Origin: Sclerodactyla briareus
Taxonomy: Eukaryota > Echinodermata > Holothuroidea > Dendrochirotida > Sclerodactylidae
Length of the DNA stretch: 64,000 nt
Assembly: GCA_026419785.1 (NCBI GenBank)
Contig: JAODTK010005896.1
Coordinates: 339,501-403,500, forward strand
Reading direction: 5' to 3'
Positions 33,031 through 45,600 of this stretch are shown here, one piece after another. The notes below the pieces were generated by a model, which was given only the letters and a program-made list of their open reading frames with translations, did not search any database and was not told the origin of the DNA. Within the stretch, counting starts at the first letter, position 1; the number at the start of each line of letters is the position of its first letter. The translations under genes were made by a program, and so were the position numbers.

Positions 33031-34035
33031 AAATTGAAAGTAAATTTCCGAAAACCGATCGATTGTTACTCCTTACATTTCTTCATCATGGTGTCCATTC
33101 ATACCTAGCCATGTATGAGACATCCCCATCGAGGTCCTTCCAATTGGGTGGAGGCGGTGCCGATGAAAATTGCTTGAACATCCTGTCGTTGAAAATTGTG
33201 TGCATGTTTCGGGAATTTGATTGAAATGAATTAAGCCAGTCAGCAGACATTTGGGGCTTTTTGCCGATTTAGTATCCGCTCAAATGTTCGTCCAAATTTC
33301 ACATGTCTCAGAATGTGTTCGCCCCTCTTGCGCCTATATAGTGCGAAACGTCAATCACGTGAACATCCATACTAATGTTGCACGGCTCCCCTGGCCTGCT
33401 GTTTTCGTTACCATAGAGCTTTCATCCCTATTAAAAAAACAGCACAGCCAAGATGGCAAAGCCAAATGCTGAACATAAGAGATCAGAAGTCGTAGACTAA
33501 ACTGAGGGGCAGTGTTTAAGAAATCGCAGTTGGATTCCGGATTGTTCACAGTGGGAGGGGGGGGGTGGGTTGTGCAAATGATCAAGTCCTAAACCACAAT
33601 TCTCTGTGGCACACCTATATGTTCCACGGCACCTACACTTGAAAGATGGGCAAGTATGGACAAAAAAATGAATATTTGCCACAGAATTGACAACGTTATT
33701 ATGTTTGATTTTTACCGTGGGCCCCTGTATTATACATGAACGGAAAAGATAGGGATTACCGACCGTGCGCAGCGCGATTTTGTTTCTGTTGGCATTTTCG
33801 GATTTCTCACTCAAAAAAAAATTGAACAACTAATAAAAAAGGGGGGGGGGGAAAAATCAAAATATGAGTTGACATCAAGTACATGAATACCCGACTTACG
33901 CAGCCAGCTATCGAAAACCGGGATACCAAATTTGTGGAATATTGATCCAGGAACCATGAACTCAGTAGTGGTGCTCGCGCGCCATCAGAAAAATCGGAGG
34001 GTTGGCGGCACCCCCAGCACCCCCCCCCCCCCTCT
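33031..34035. other. No gene seen; G/C runs
   Basis: Open frames on both strands have no domain. G/C runs lie at 33,554-33,562, 33,841-33,850 and 34,020-34,031. A GTGCGCAGCGCGATTTTG palindromic word at about 33,764 resembles the family B motif. Confidence 0.35.
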
Positions 34036-35535
34036 CGCAAGGTGGCGGTGGGGAGGCACCACAAGCCTGCGCTGTATAGGTACGTGAATAACGGAGAGGT
34101 TGGGGGCACAAAACTGCGCTGGTATAGGTACGATGAAATTGAAATGAGAGGTTGGGAGCACAAATTAGCCAGCGGCTTGCCAAAGGTCGTGAAATTACTG
34201 AGAGGTTGTGGGGCACACAGCCTGCGATTGTATAGGGTCTAAATACGTGAAATTATGGAGAGGTTGGGAGGCATACAAGCCTGCGCTTGTATATATGTAC
34301 GTGAATTATGAGAGTGGGGGGCCACACACGCCTCTGCGCTGTATAGGTATAATACGTGAAATATGAGAGGTTGGGAGGCACAGCCTAGCTGGTATATATG
34401 TACGTGAAAAAACTTACTGAAGAGGTTGGGAGGAACATAAGCTACGCTTGTATAGATTGGAATCACTGAGAGTTGGGAGGCACACAAGCCTGCGCTTGTA
34501 TAGGTACGTGGAACCAATGAGAGGTTGGGAGGAACATAAGCCTACGCTTGTATAGGATTGGAATCATGAGAGGTTGGGAGGCATACAAGGCCTGCGTTTG
34601 TATATATGTACGTGAAATTACTGAGAGGTGTGGGAGGCATACAACTGCGCTTGTTAGAGGTAAGTGGAATCACTGAGAGGTTGGGAGGAACATAGCCTAC
34701 CTTGTATAGGCTGGAATCATGAGAGGTTGGGAGGCATACAAGCCGCGGCTTGTATATATGTTACGGAAATTACATGAGAGGTTGGGAGGCATACAAGCCT
34801 GCGCTTGTATAGGTACGTGGAATCACTGAGAGGTTGGGAGGAACATTAAGCCTACGCTTGTATAGGATTGGAATCAATGAGAGGTTTGGAGGCACACAAG
34901 CCTGCGCTTGTATATATGTACGTGAAAGTACTGAGAGGTGGGAGCATAAAAGCATGCGCTTGTATAGGTACGTGAAATTACTGGATGTTGGGAGGCACAT
35001 AAGCCTACGCTTGTATAGTAGTGGAATCCCTGAGAGGTTGGGACAGCATTCATACAAGGCCTTGCGCTGTGTACATAAATCACTGAAGGAGGGTTGGGAG
35101 GCACATAAGTCTACGCTTGTATAGTAGTGGAATCACTGAGAGGCTGGGAGGCACACAAGGCCTGCGCTTGATGATGTACGTGAAATTACTGAGAGGTTGG
35201 GAGGCACACAAGCCTGCGCTTGTTTACATAGAATCACTGAGAGGTTGGGAGGCACATAAGCTAAGCTTGTATAGTAGTGGCAGCACTGAGAGGCTGGGAG
35301 GCACACAAGGCATGCGCTGTACATATGTACGTGAAATTACTGAGAGTTTGGGAGCATACAAGCTGGCTTGTGTACATAGAAATTCATGAGAGGTTGGGGG
35401 AGGACTAAGCCTACGCTTGTGATAGTAGTAGATCACTGAGAGGCTGGGAGGCACACAAGCCTGCGCTTGTATATATGTACGTGAAATACGAGAGGTTGGG
35501 AGGCACACAAGCCTGCGCTTGTAAAGGTACGAGCA
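34036..35535. repeat. ~54-bp minisatellite, about 27 copies
   Basis: The consensus unit contains TACGTGAAATTACTGAGAGG, TTGGGAGGCACACAAGCC and TGCGCTTGTATATATG. At least two subtypes alternate: one with CACACAAGCCTGCGCTTGT, one with ACATAAGCCTACGCTTGTAT followed by AGGATTGGAATCA or AGTAGTGGAATCA. Each unit carries a small inverted repeat (ACAAGC...GCTTGT), so single strands could form a hairpin per unit. Copies differ by many one-base indels. Long open frames on both strands arise from this repetition and are not genes. Confidence 0.92.
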
Positions 35536-36290
35536 GGGATGTTTCGATCAGTCAACAGGCAGCCTAGCGCAGATCTCTCAGCAGAAGAAGACATGGTCAA
35601 CGGTTTTTGAGATGTTTTTCCTCTTTGATGTTGCCGCAGTTTATTAAACCAATCAATTTTCATTTTGTAGCACCTCAAGTGATGAATACATGGAATCACA
35701 GCTATCTTCATCTCTGCGAGTTCGAATACAATTATGACTCCTGCGTTTTTTTTTTGGTTTTGACCGTGAGAAAGAAGTTATAACAATCAAATGAAACGGC
35801 ATGTATGGTGATATGTATAACCATAAAGGCAAAAGTTAGGGATATAATATGGACGTTATTTGGCTTCATGAGGAAGATACCCCATCAAGTCCTTCTGTTG
35901 GCCGTGAAGCTTAGGCCCGCATCGGTACAATGCCTAATATCGTGCTCATTCCATTTCACTTGAATATCCTCCTTCCACGTTAAGAAGTACGGAGGGACGG
36001 TTATGAATTGCACAAATCGCTCTCTTAGGAACTTTAATTATAGAACCGAATGGAGTCCAGATACGTATGACGATGCGCCGTAGAGAAGAGAGCATGCAGA
36101 AGCTAATGTCCATGCGGACGTTGTTTTGGTTTTATGAGGACGATAGGCCATGAAACTACATTTTGCATTAATTCTCAGGTAAAAGTCAGCATTATTTCTG
36201 GACGTCATTCCGCATTCACACGTATGGTCACAATCTCTGCGGATTAGTAACGGCAAGTCTGGGCATTAACGTGCCTTCACGGACCTGGCG
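35536..36290. other. No gene seen
   Basis: Unique-looking sequence after the minisatellite, with a T-run at 35,747-35,755. No coding signature. Confidence 0.35.
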
Positions 36291-36294
36291 GTGG

Positions 36295-36400
36295 TAACGA
36301 GTCCACCTGACAGTCGAGTCACAAGTCGCGTCGAGTCATTGACATGTTTTGTTCGAGTCGAGTCAAGGACTCAGACTCAGCCGAGTCGAGAAAAGCACCA
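36295..36400. repeat. GAGTC-rich cluster, left
   Basis: Repeated GAGTC/GTCGAGTC words occur here (CAGTCGAGTCACAAGTCG, GTTCGAGTCGAGTCAAGGAC). A sister cluster lies at 38,880-38,950 (AAGTCAAGTCATG, GGACTCGAGTCATT). Confidence 0.6.
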
Positions 36401-36519
36401 AGTAACTTTCAAATACATGTAAATTACTACCGAAACTCGAGCGAGTTTAGTCGACCAAATTCAGTTGGCGTCGCAGTGAGCGGCAAGAAAGTTTTTTTGT
36501 TAGCTGGAATCCAGCCATC

Positions 36520-36612
36520 CTATCTATCTATCTATCATCTATCTGTCTTTCTGTCTGTCTGTCGGTCTGTCTGTCTGTTGTCTGTCTGTCTCTGTCGTCT
36601 GTCTGTCAGTCG
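36520..36612. repeat. (TATC)n/(TGTC)n microsatellite
   Basis: A short TATC run merges into a longer imperfect CTGT/TGTC run. Confidence 0.9.
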
Positions 36613-36614
36613 TG

Positions 36615-36720
36615 TGGAGGACCGAGCGGCCTGGCATCGAGGCCGGCCTTGAGGCTAGTTTTTGGCCGCCTCGGCCTCGGAGCTTCCGGCTACGGATTTT
36701 GGGCCGAGGCGGACCAAAAT
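36615..36720. repeat. GGCCTCGG-rich block, left
   Basis: Dense GGCCGCCTCGGCCTCGGAG and CCGAGGCGG words, partly inverted, followed by a T-run. Related to 38,385-38,500. Confidence 0.65.
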
Positions 36721-36724
36721 TTTT

Positions 36725-37650
36725 TTTGTATGAAAATAGGAACAAATGAAAATTATGTCACAAATGATGCTTCGACTGGATTTGTTTGAATTTCTCGACA
36801 ATTTGAACTAACGTAGCATACCCAGGTATCACCCAAGACTGCCGATAAAATTGTTGGCGCTGAGTTCGGCCGCCGTTGTGCAATTCCCCAGTGCAGTGTA
36901 GAGTGCTGGCGCCTAGCGAGATCGCTGGCCATAGACATCTTACAGTAAGGAATGCACTTGCACTGCCAAAGTTCACACATACGCGTATGTATTGCTTTGT
37001 GTACAAAGCGAGAAGAATCCTGCACGGCGCCGGCCAGCGTGTGAAACATCACTTACTGATCGCCCCCCTTAGGTCGTAGTAGAAGTTGCGAGATGAAATT
37101 CTAGTCTCCAGGGAATAAAACTGTGCATAAGCTGACCCATTAAAATACGAAGAATGTGTTCTGTTCTGCAGATCGTGAATGTATTGTACATTCAATATAA
37201 ATTTATATTTATTACAACTGACACTTGCGTCTGTGGTGTGGTACATGAGAAAATCACACCAAAAACATTTTTTATTCCTTCATGCATATATCCCCACATG
37301 GGGGATATAATGGTTCTGTCTTCGCAGAAGCGCCGCCGCCCCGACGAGAATTCATGTTAGCGACGATAACTCTCCAACGCGTTGTCGGGTTGGACTTGAA
37401 ACGTTGCCCCCATGGTTTATCGAATAAAATATCAGATCAGCCAAAAATGGGCGTCCCTCGCCCCACACCACGAGAGGCGAGCATCCTGGTTTTTTATTTC
37501 GTTACTTTTTTATCGCTGATTTGCGTGTTTGGAACATGGCGATCAGTTTTAAGAATAACTTTCGTGTTAGCCTCATGGACCCCACGAATCTTAGTCGTTA
37601 TCGAATCAGATCGACATTGTCTCTCCCGGCCCAGTGAGTGCCCAAATAGT
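36725..37650. other. No gene seen
   Basis: Overlapping short frames on both strands at 36.75-37.05 and 37.28-37.66 kb show no domain or splice evidence. Confidence 0.3.
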
Positions 37651-37654
37651 GTGG

Positions 37655-37844
37655 GTATATAGATATATAGATATCTATATATATATAATATATATATATA
37701 TTATATATATACTATATATATATATATATATGTGCACGGTTTACCCGATAGGCGGAGGGCTGTTATGATTGACTTTAGTCAAAGGAATCTATGGAGTCAT
37801 GACAGTGTGTGTGTGTGTGTGTGGGTGGTGTGTGCGTGTGTGTG
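37655..37844. repeat. (TA)n and (GT)n microsatellites
   Basis: An imperfect TA tract occupies about 37,655-37,732 and a GT tract about 37,805-37,844. Confidence 0.92.
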
Positions 37845-38384
37845 ATGCTGGAGTGTTAACACGATTGAACTCACTTCCCCACGTTGGTGGATCAAGCTCA
37901 CCTTTACTTGGTATGTGGCAGGTTATCTGCTGATTAAAATCCACCAGCCCTTTGGAAGCAGCTGGATGCAGCCAGAATCAAGTGACTCTGCTTTCTCCAC
38001 AGATGCTGGAATTACTGATGTTTTCAAAATTCCCAGTGCAAGAACATGTCATAGCATCTAAGGCTTCCATCGTACTCTGTCTTCCTGCATTGTGCACTTA
38101 TAAGAGTCATGATTGTAGAGGGTTTATGTGAGGATAAGTATAACCTTTATAGCCAATCTCAAAGCATTACATTTCACAACTGCATTCATATTTTTTTCAT
38201 TCGATTTAATGACGTCAAGAAAATTTGTTGCATATCAACTTGTGCTTGGTCAATCTCATTTTCCGGGACAAACATTCTGTCTCCAATATTAACCATAATG
38301 ACTAGCGGCAGCCATGAGGAAAAAAAAAATACTTTATGTATTCAAACAAGGTAATTTTAAATGTTATGCTGTTATATTTATGCC

Positions 38385-38500
38385 CAGCCTCGGCCTCGGG
38401 GAAGGTGTGGCCTCGGCCTCGGCCTCGAGGCGTGCGGCCTCGGCCTCGGCCCGGGGGTGCGGCTCGGCTTGGCCTCGGACGCAGCGGCCTCGACTAAAAC
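38385..38500. repeat. (GGCCTC)n hexanucleotide-like block
   Basis: Repeated CCTCGG/GGCCTC hexamers with a few changes. They generate Ala/Ser/Arg/Pro-rich artificial frames on both strands. Confidence 0.85.
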
Positions 38501-39290
38501 CTGCTGTCGGTTCTGTGTCTGTCGTCCGTAGGAATTTACACAATGGTACTTGATGTGCATCTCCTCCAACAAGCTCAATTGATTTTTCTTCAATGTCACT
38601 TGGATTAGAGGGCATTGGGGTGTTCGGGAATGTTGGGCCGAGAACCCGGTTTGGGGCCTAGAAACCATAAATAAATTCCGCAAAACCTTGTATCTCTACA
38701 AATTCTGTTGCAGTTTGTTGGATTCCCATGAATGTATTAGGTGTGCTCCACCATAGTTGGGTCTTATTCCAGCACCGAAAATTTCAGTCACTATTATACA
38801 AAACTGATTAGTGAGTGTTTTGTTGAATGCCTCGTCATTGTTCGCAAACCTGATATTGTGACGCGAGTTCAAACAATAGAAATTTCGCGTCAAGTCAAGT
38901 CATGCAGTGTCAATGGACTCGAGTCATTACAAAGTCTTGAGTATATTCACGGCTTTAGATCATGAGTGGTACTCAGTTAAGTGGGACGGATCAGGCCTGG
39001 GCCGCTTGCCCGTGCCAATTTTGTCTCCACTGTTGTTTTGCGCCTGGCGAATGATGGCTCTCCTCTTCTCAGATAGGGCCCCGCTATTTGTAACGTGCCG
39101 CCACCGTGACCATCAATCATCCCCCTCATCTGCCACGGAATTTTGGGAAGTCAGGTGACGCTATACTATCCAATGGAGGGGCAGCCACCTAACCTCCTAT
39201 AGACGATGATTGCTTCAATACTACATGCCAGTATGAGCTGAATATAACCCAATTCCAACGTGTAATTGTATTCAAGCAGACATGAAACAA
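38500..39290. other. No gene seen; right GAGTC cluster
   Basis: GAGTC/AAGTC words cluster at 38,880-38,950. No coding signature elsewhere. Confidence 0.35.
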
Positions 39291-39295
39291 TCCGA

Positions 39296-39319
39296 AAAAT
39301 AAATAAAATAGCATATATA

Positions 39320-39350
<31 letters not shown>

Positions 39351-39645
39351 AGAAATAAATAAATAAAGAATAATTGAATAAATGAATAAAATCAATAACT
39401 AAATAACTAAATAAGAAATAAATAAATAATAAATAACTAAATAAATATACATGAATAAATGATAAATAACTGAAATAAATCAATAAATAATAGATCTTTA
39501 TCTACTCAAGGTGTACTCAGTAGTCATACATTTTTCCATACTACCAACACACACACACACATACATTATATATATTATATAATATATATATAATATATAT
39601 AATATATATATCTATATATATATTAGTATATATATATTATCTAAT
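39296..39645. repeat. (AAAT)n, (CA)n and (TA)n microsatellites
   Basis: An AAAT-type tract at about 39,296-39,490, a short CA run at about 39,547-39,561 and an imperfect TA tract to about 39,640. Confidence 0.92.
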
Positions 39646-40479
39646 ATGCTTAGGCAACGTAGCCTCCTCCCGTTCTCTGATGAACTGTGTTTATACGTTA
39701 TTGATGCGCTCAACCATAGATGATTAATAGCCAAGAAACAATACTGACCAGAAATATCATCACTTAACAATTAAATGAGAAAACAGGGCGGTTGTACCCC
39801 AGTGACTATACGCGGTTATAACGTATTTTGGACAGGTGATATGTGAGCAGCTGGAATCCATTTATTACACGACTGCTGCTGGCCATTGCTTGCACTCTTA
39901 TCTGTCCACGATCAGTGAAAATCTGGCCTCTATATCAAAAACGTCGGAAACGAGGCTGATGATTCAGTGCCCGGCAGAGTTACGGTAAATGGAATCAATT
40001 ACTGTAGTATATTCATTAGTCTTAACTATTACAGTGTATTACATATGACTTTCATGGTAAATTAACTTTCAGGTGAAAAATGCAGGCTAGTCAACAAATC
40101 ATAGCATCCCAAATCCATAGACACTTTCGTATCATGGGTGAAGCTGGCAGCGCTACCGTAGAACAGGGAGGTGCGGTCTTTTTTAGACCTAAATGAATTG
40201 GTTCAAAGCTGGAAATGGTAGAACGTTATTCTAATACTTCTAGGAATACTAATATTTAGTACGACTACTACATTAGTACTACTATAGTGCTGCTCCAAAT
40301 ATAATAATAATAATAATATAAATAATACCTACATTGCAAATAACATGACTGAACCATTAGGGGTACAAGATCTGAGATAAATCTCTTCGTTTGCTTCAGA
40401 CGTGATAATTTTGGAAGAAAGTTAAGGTTGAATTAAAAGTCTTCTCTATTACAAGTAGAAGTTATACCTAGAAGCGTGA

Positions 40480-40800
40480 CGGCCATTTGACCAAGTACCG
40501 TTAAGTAGTATGATGGAGAAAGTGAATGAACAAATGCCAAGAGGAAATAGAAAATTCCATCATTCCCATTCTAGGCGTGTCAAACGGCTTTTCAAAGTTA
40601 TAAAATAAAACCAGGAACACTTCTTCTTGCAATAATCGATCTAATCAAGTGTAAATCACACATTTTTACTAAAGACCGTATGATTGGGACCAACAATATT
40701 TGCCTTAGCCTTAGGCAGCAATTTTAATATATGTTTAACAAGGTAATTAGGACCGTCACGGGGATTCTTCAACTTAGTTGGCTCTTGGCCAAGCTTGGAA
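40480..40800 (-). pseudogene. L1/Tx1-like reverse-transcriptase fragment
   Basis: Reading the minus strand from 40,800 downward with frame steps gives KLGQEPTKLKNPRDGPNY, LVKHILKLLPKA, IVGPNHTVFSKNV, DLHLIRSIIARRSVPGFIL and NFEKPFDTPRM. This follows the L1/Tx1 RT order KxGKDPxxLKNWRPISLL ... LxxRLxxxLPxII ... GPxQTGFIxGRxxxxN ... LIxDIIxxxxxxxIPGxLLxxDFEKAFDxxxW. The catalytic Asp of the DFEKAFD motif reads Asn here. Motifs 4-7, including YxDD, were not found. A decayed fragment. Confidence 0.65.
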
Positions 40801-42330
40801 TAACATTATAATGCCCCGTGGGAGTAATAATCTTCACAGTCGTAACAAAGGGAGGCTGCTGTCTGTACAAGCTTCGTATACCTAGGAGGAATTTGTTTGT
40901 TTAGACATTGGCGGGATGTGTTAATTACTCGTAATGATGGTCCTGTGCTGGATTCACGAAGTTTCAATAGGCGGGTTGATTCACTAATTTGTGACGAACA
41001 ACTGTCTACTGAGCTACTACGATGGTCTGAATTTCTATTATGGAAATGAGTGGACAACTTAGGCACTACAATCGTGATCGTGATATTTGGTGCGATGCGC
41101 CACAAAGAACTATAAGCCCTATTCCTACATACAAAGGTGGGGCTGGAGATAGGATAGGAACGTCCTGACTAATTGCGGTAGTTTCCGGTAAAGGCCTACA
41201 GGGGTGAAAAGGGAGGGAGGGGGGGGGGGTAACCTTATGGTGTGCAGCTGTAAGCTAGGGTCAGGAAGTTTGGATCGACACGATTACGGGGTTGATTTAT
41301 GGGAGCTATAGAAATGTTAGAATATCGGCGGAGGGCCACCATCAGTTGACGAGTATAGCACACGCGAAAACGTGGAAATAACTAGTGATCTCTCAGGTCC
41401 CCGAGAGGTCTCACCCGGCTCTCAAGGGCCTTGTTCAACTACAAATCCTCCATTCCGAATATCATATGAGTTGTGGCTTACTTGTGTATGGCTCTAAAAC
41501 TAGCAAACACGGAACGAGCGGCCATCCTCCACCCGGACATATCAGTGTCATCATGTGCGATATTCGGGGAATTTAATGATCGAGTTATAAAAATTCATAC
41601 GGAATTTTCAAATCAAGAGAAGTAGGCCTATGTTGAAGAAATTTAAATGTATGTGACAATACATGGAGTTGGACATTCACACGAGTGTGGGGGTGGGTGG
41701 CTTAGTGTGCTATATTGCGCCAAATTGCATCAGCAGCTACCTGGGAATGGCAAAACCGTTTCCCAGAATACTTCAAGTACGGGGGATAGACGCTAATCAA
41801 AGGTACGTACCACAGTTTGAGGCGGACCCCTTACTTCAGGGTGGCCCGGAATGCATAGGACAGACACCAGTTTTGGTGTGTATATTGACACCAGATGCCA
41901 TCAACGACCAATTGATAAATGACAAAATTGACAAAAGTGACTGAGACCGGGTGAAGGCACGCATTTCCAGACGGAATAGGTGATTGGTGCAGATTATCTA
42001 CGTGCATGTCAGCATGTGAGACCACTAAAATTTCGAAATATCCACAAACTGCCAGAGGCCCCACAGTTTTTGTTTATTGCCCCCCCAATGATTCACGCTC
42101 ACCGCGGACAGGGTAGTTTTGTTGTTATTATGCCAACCTGACTCAATTGCAGGGCCATAGTTACGAATGTGGAATTCGACAATACGCCAGATTGAAAAAA
42201 ACATTCATCTAAATAGGCCAATGACAGAACCAACAACCCGCAAACGTTTCGGCAAGGTGACCCAGCACAAACGGCACAAACGAAATGCGCACAGAACTAG
42301 ATTTAATAAATTTCCCTTATATGGGGGGGG
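40801..42330. other. No recognised gene
   Basis: The minus-strand frame at 40,806-41,105 lies directly upstream of the L1-like fragment in reading order and could be an unrecognisable part of it. A G-run sits at 41,215-41,229. Nothing else can be supported. Confidence 0.3.
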
Positions 42331-42404
42331 GGAGGCTTAATGCATTAGTACAATGGTCATGTAAACTAATGCAATGCTAATTCTGCTATTGTCTGCAATG
42401 TGCC

Positions 42405-42600
42405 CCGTGACGTCATCAGAGTAACCGCGGACCTACCTAGTGAAAAAAGAAACTACATAGGATCTGATTAAAAACCGAAAATTTGGTCACGAGATATGGA
42501 AGGATAATTGTCATTATAGAAATTAAATAATAATTTATTGTTGTAAAGTCAATTGGCGACCATTGCATTCGTTACTCTGTGACGTCACAGTTACGGTTAA
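42405..42600. promoter_or_regulatory. Two CRE palindromes (TGACGTCA)
   Basis: CCGTGACGTCATCAGAGTAA at about 42,406 and ACTCTGTGACGTCACAGT at about 42,574 each hold the full CRE octamer. The second is a longer palindrome (CTGTGACGTCACAG). GTAACCG/CGGTTA and ATTGCA words are also mirrored between them. No gene start was recognised beside them. Confidence 0.3.
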
Positions 42601-42609
42601 ATCCATTAA

Positions 42610-45600
42610 GTCAAAATAAATAACTCAAACAAGCGCAGGGAACATGCCAGTACCGACAAATTTTGGTTGTGGGGCTGTGACACTGCTTCTTTTCAATTGT
42701 GCATAGTTAAGATTAGCTGTTGCATGACTTTTACTTAAACTCACTTTCCAAATATCATTAATATGTATTTCCATGCTGCCTAGGATGAAGAAACCACGCC
42801 GCTAAGCGACTTGCGAGGACAGACCACCTATCGTCGGATGTGGTGTTCCTGATTGTGGTCGGTGTCTCTGATGATCCACGTTCTGCATTCAGGCGCGTCG
42901 AAGCCTTCAACCAATCAGCGACTACCTTCCTCTCCCAGCCCAGATACTGAATGGGAAGAAACTAACGTACAGAATAGTCACTTCACAGCTTAGCTGATTA
43001 CAGCAGGATCCATCGGGCGGAGAACTCTCAAAACTCATGCAGTGTTTCCAACTGATCGTGAACCGCTGTTCTGCACGAGGCGATACCCTTTTTTTTATGT
43101 TCGAATTCAGTTGCAATACGATCCGGCGACGTGGGCCTGTATCTGTCGGCACCTCCGCGATGCGTCCTAGGAGAGATGTTTGATACTGGGTATTATACCA
43201 GAGACACACTCGTTAAAATCAGCAAATAACTTCTCCACTACCAGTTTCCCTGGAAGCAGCTGGGATTTTCCTTGCAATGGACAGCGGAACCTCTAACCTA
43301 CACAAGTCGGCAGGTCTTCTGAGGTACCTCCCCTACCACGTCGATTGTCATATCACACGCGTCTATATCACCTAGCGGACGCAATCAGACCGACGAACAC
43401 CTAGAAAAAACACAAGGTTAACAACCCTCTAAGTTGGGCTCTTTTGCTTGATGGGTCCTCGTAGCTGCCCGTCCAAAGAGAGTTTTGGCCCAGAACCGTA
43501 CTTTGGTAAAAGATTGGGACAGCAAAATTTTAAGGTCGACGAGTTGAGTGACATATGCACGAATATGACTCCATGTAGTAGTCAGCTATCCCGTGAAGTG
43601 TAAGTTTTCGTTGGAGGGGTACAAGTTTTTTCTGGCCTTTGAGAATGCAGAATGTAACCAATACATTTACCAGCATAGTCTCTGGAACTTGGCGTTGGCG
43701 AATGACGTAGTACCCGTCGTTGATATGGTCCAAAGAAGGCAGACTACTTGGCTGTAGCACCGCCTAACTCTTCTCTTCAACTATCTACGCCGGCGATTTC
43801 GATTCCCCCGAAGGCCTCGCGAGATATCTGAATTATCTTGACGGTGAATCAAAAGAAACTATTCAAGTACTTCAAGTGGAAGTTTGTCGTACAATATCGA
43901 CAACTGTACCCCAATTGGAGCTTTCATATTTTTGCAACAGCATCATTTTTTGAAGACGTCACTCAGTTAGACGTGCAGAGGGTTTTCAAATCAGACTGGT
44001 ATGGCTCCTGTAGGAAAAAGCTTCAGGTTAAGGGTTTCGGTCATTTGAAGTGGAGTTATAGATACCTGGGAACCGTGGGAGAAGTGAAAGTAAGACCATG
44101 ATACAAAAAACCAAACTCGCGCTCCCATATTTCTATGTCTCCATTTCTGGGGTGAATTGTGAACCTGGGGAAAACAAGGCTAGGCCTGAGTGTGAGAATG
44201 TAGTCCCAAAAGCTAAAGGCTATCGAAGATAAGTAATTCAGAATCGTAATGTTAAAATCACCAATTTGCGGAGAGAACTGGAAAAGAGAACATCGGGGCG
44301 CTTTGCCATACTCCGTGAGCAGTAGGCACTCAAGACCATCCCTTTTTCGAGACCATCCCAACACCTCAAAGAAAGTCTCTTACGAATCGGGAGAAAACAT
44401 TTAATGGAAACAGGTGGTGAAGTTGGAAGGTATATAGATGAGCACGTCGGGGGGGCGAGAACTGCCGCCCCTCTTTCCCCCCGAGCGAGATGTGCTTGAT
44501 AGAAAATCCTTTCCTCTGGACAATGGTTTTATTGTCAACTAGGCGCAGACCGAACCGTCTGGCAGATAAAGTTAAACACTTCTGAAGAGGAGGAGGAATG
44601 AAACCAAACTCTCTAACACTGCACAGAGAGCTCAGGAAGTTGGGATTGGGGGGATTAATTGGATTGAAATAAAATCTAATCACATATGCAAACATAAATT
44701 GTAACTCGCCTAGCCAGTAGAAGCTTCAATCCACCTACCAAGTTTCAACCTTGATCGCATGTACGGTTTAGGAAGTATGATGACGTCTTTCTCCCCCCAC
44801 CCCATGGAACAGAAAGAACGAACAAACTAACGCACGAAGACGAACGGACGGAGAGGGGAATGATGGACTTGTAGAGATGCTCTCCGCAGCTAAAATTCGG
44901 GCTGGAACGGTAACGATCAGGCCCAAAGAATGGGCGAAATCCCGGCGGATACTCGTGCAACTACGCAATATCTTAAATTCGAAGTGTCGTATATAATTGT
45001 CGCAAAATCCCACTAATCCCGAGTATGTAGTAGGTATATATCATTCAGGCGAATTCGTTCGGATACATCATAAAGTCTTACACGACAATTGTTATTTTTG
45101 CTGGCAATTAGTTACGCGGTTCACTTCTGCTACTTACTTCACACACAAGGGCCTATTTCGTCCTCATCATATTACAAATTCACTTTTTCGTTAGACCTGC
45201 GATTCAAATAAAAGTCGAGGACTAATCCAAGTGGATTGAATCCATCTTACTTTTGAATTGATGGTATGGTGATCTGTGAGATTTCGCACGCGAGATAATT
45301 ATTCGTTACATTTTCGAACGAGAAAGCAATTCTGCGTAGTGATTCCCTTCCACATTGAACTATCAAGGCACTCCTAATTTTCGACCAGCACGTTAAATTC
45401 TAAATTGTGTTGTCAATTGTTGAGTTGCAAGTAACCCTTTCCTTCCTTTAATCACTAAACAGTAAGTTGTATACGACTAACTAAAAATAGCCAATGGATG
45501 TGTGACAAGGAAAACATGATGAAAACGAGACAAATGCCGGTGTTGGGCAAAGAGGAAGGGCGAGGTGCATGTCATCGGAGCCATGGTATACTATCACCGA

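Noticed and set aside
34239-35508. Long open frames on both strands with repeated AGL/QAQACVPPNLSVI-like words
   Set aside because: They are translations of the 54-bp minisatellite; frame, strand and peptide change with each indel.
34036-35535. CRISPR array
   Set aside because: Units are contiguous and divergent, with no unique spacers of constant size; the genome is eukaryotic.
38364-38683. Ala/Arg/Pro/Ser-rich frames
   Set aside because: Products of the GGCCTC hexanucleotide repeat, open in several frames at once.
39166-39483. F/I/Y/L-rich minus-strand frame resembling a membrane protein
   Set aside because: It is the translated AAAT microsatellite.
42922-43209. LTR-retroelement integrase tail
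   Set aside because: Only one faint GRIxEV phrase; no protease, RT or other integrase motif nearby.
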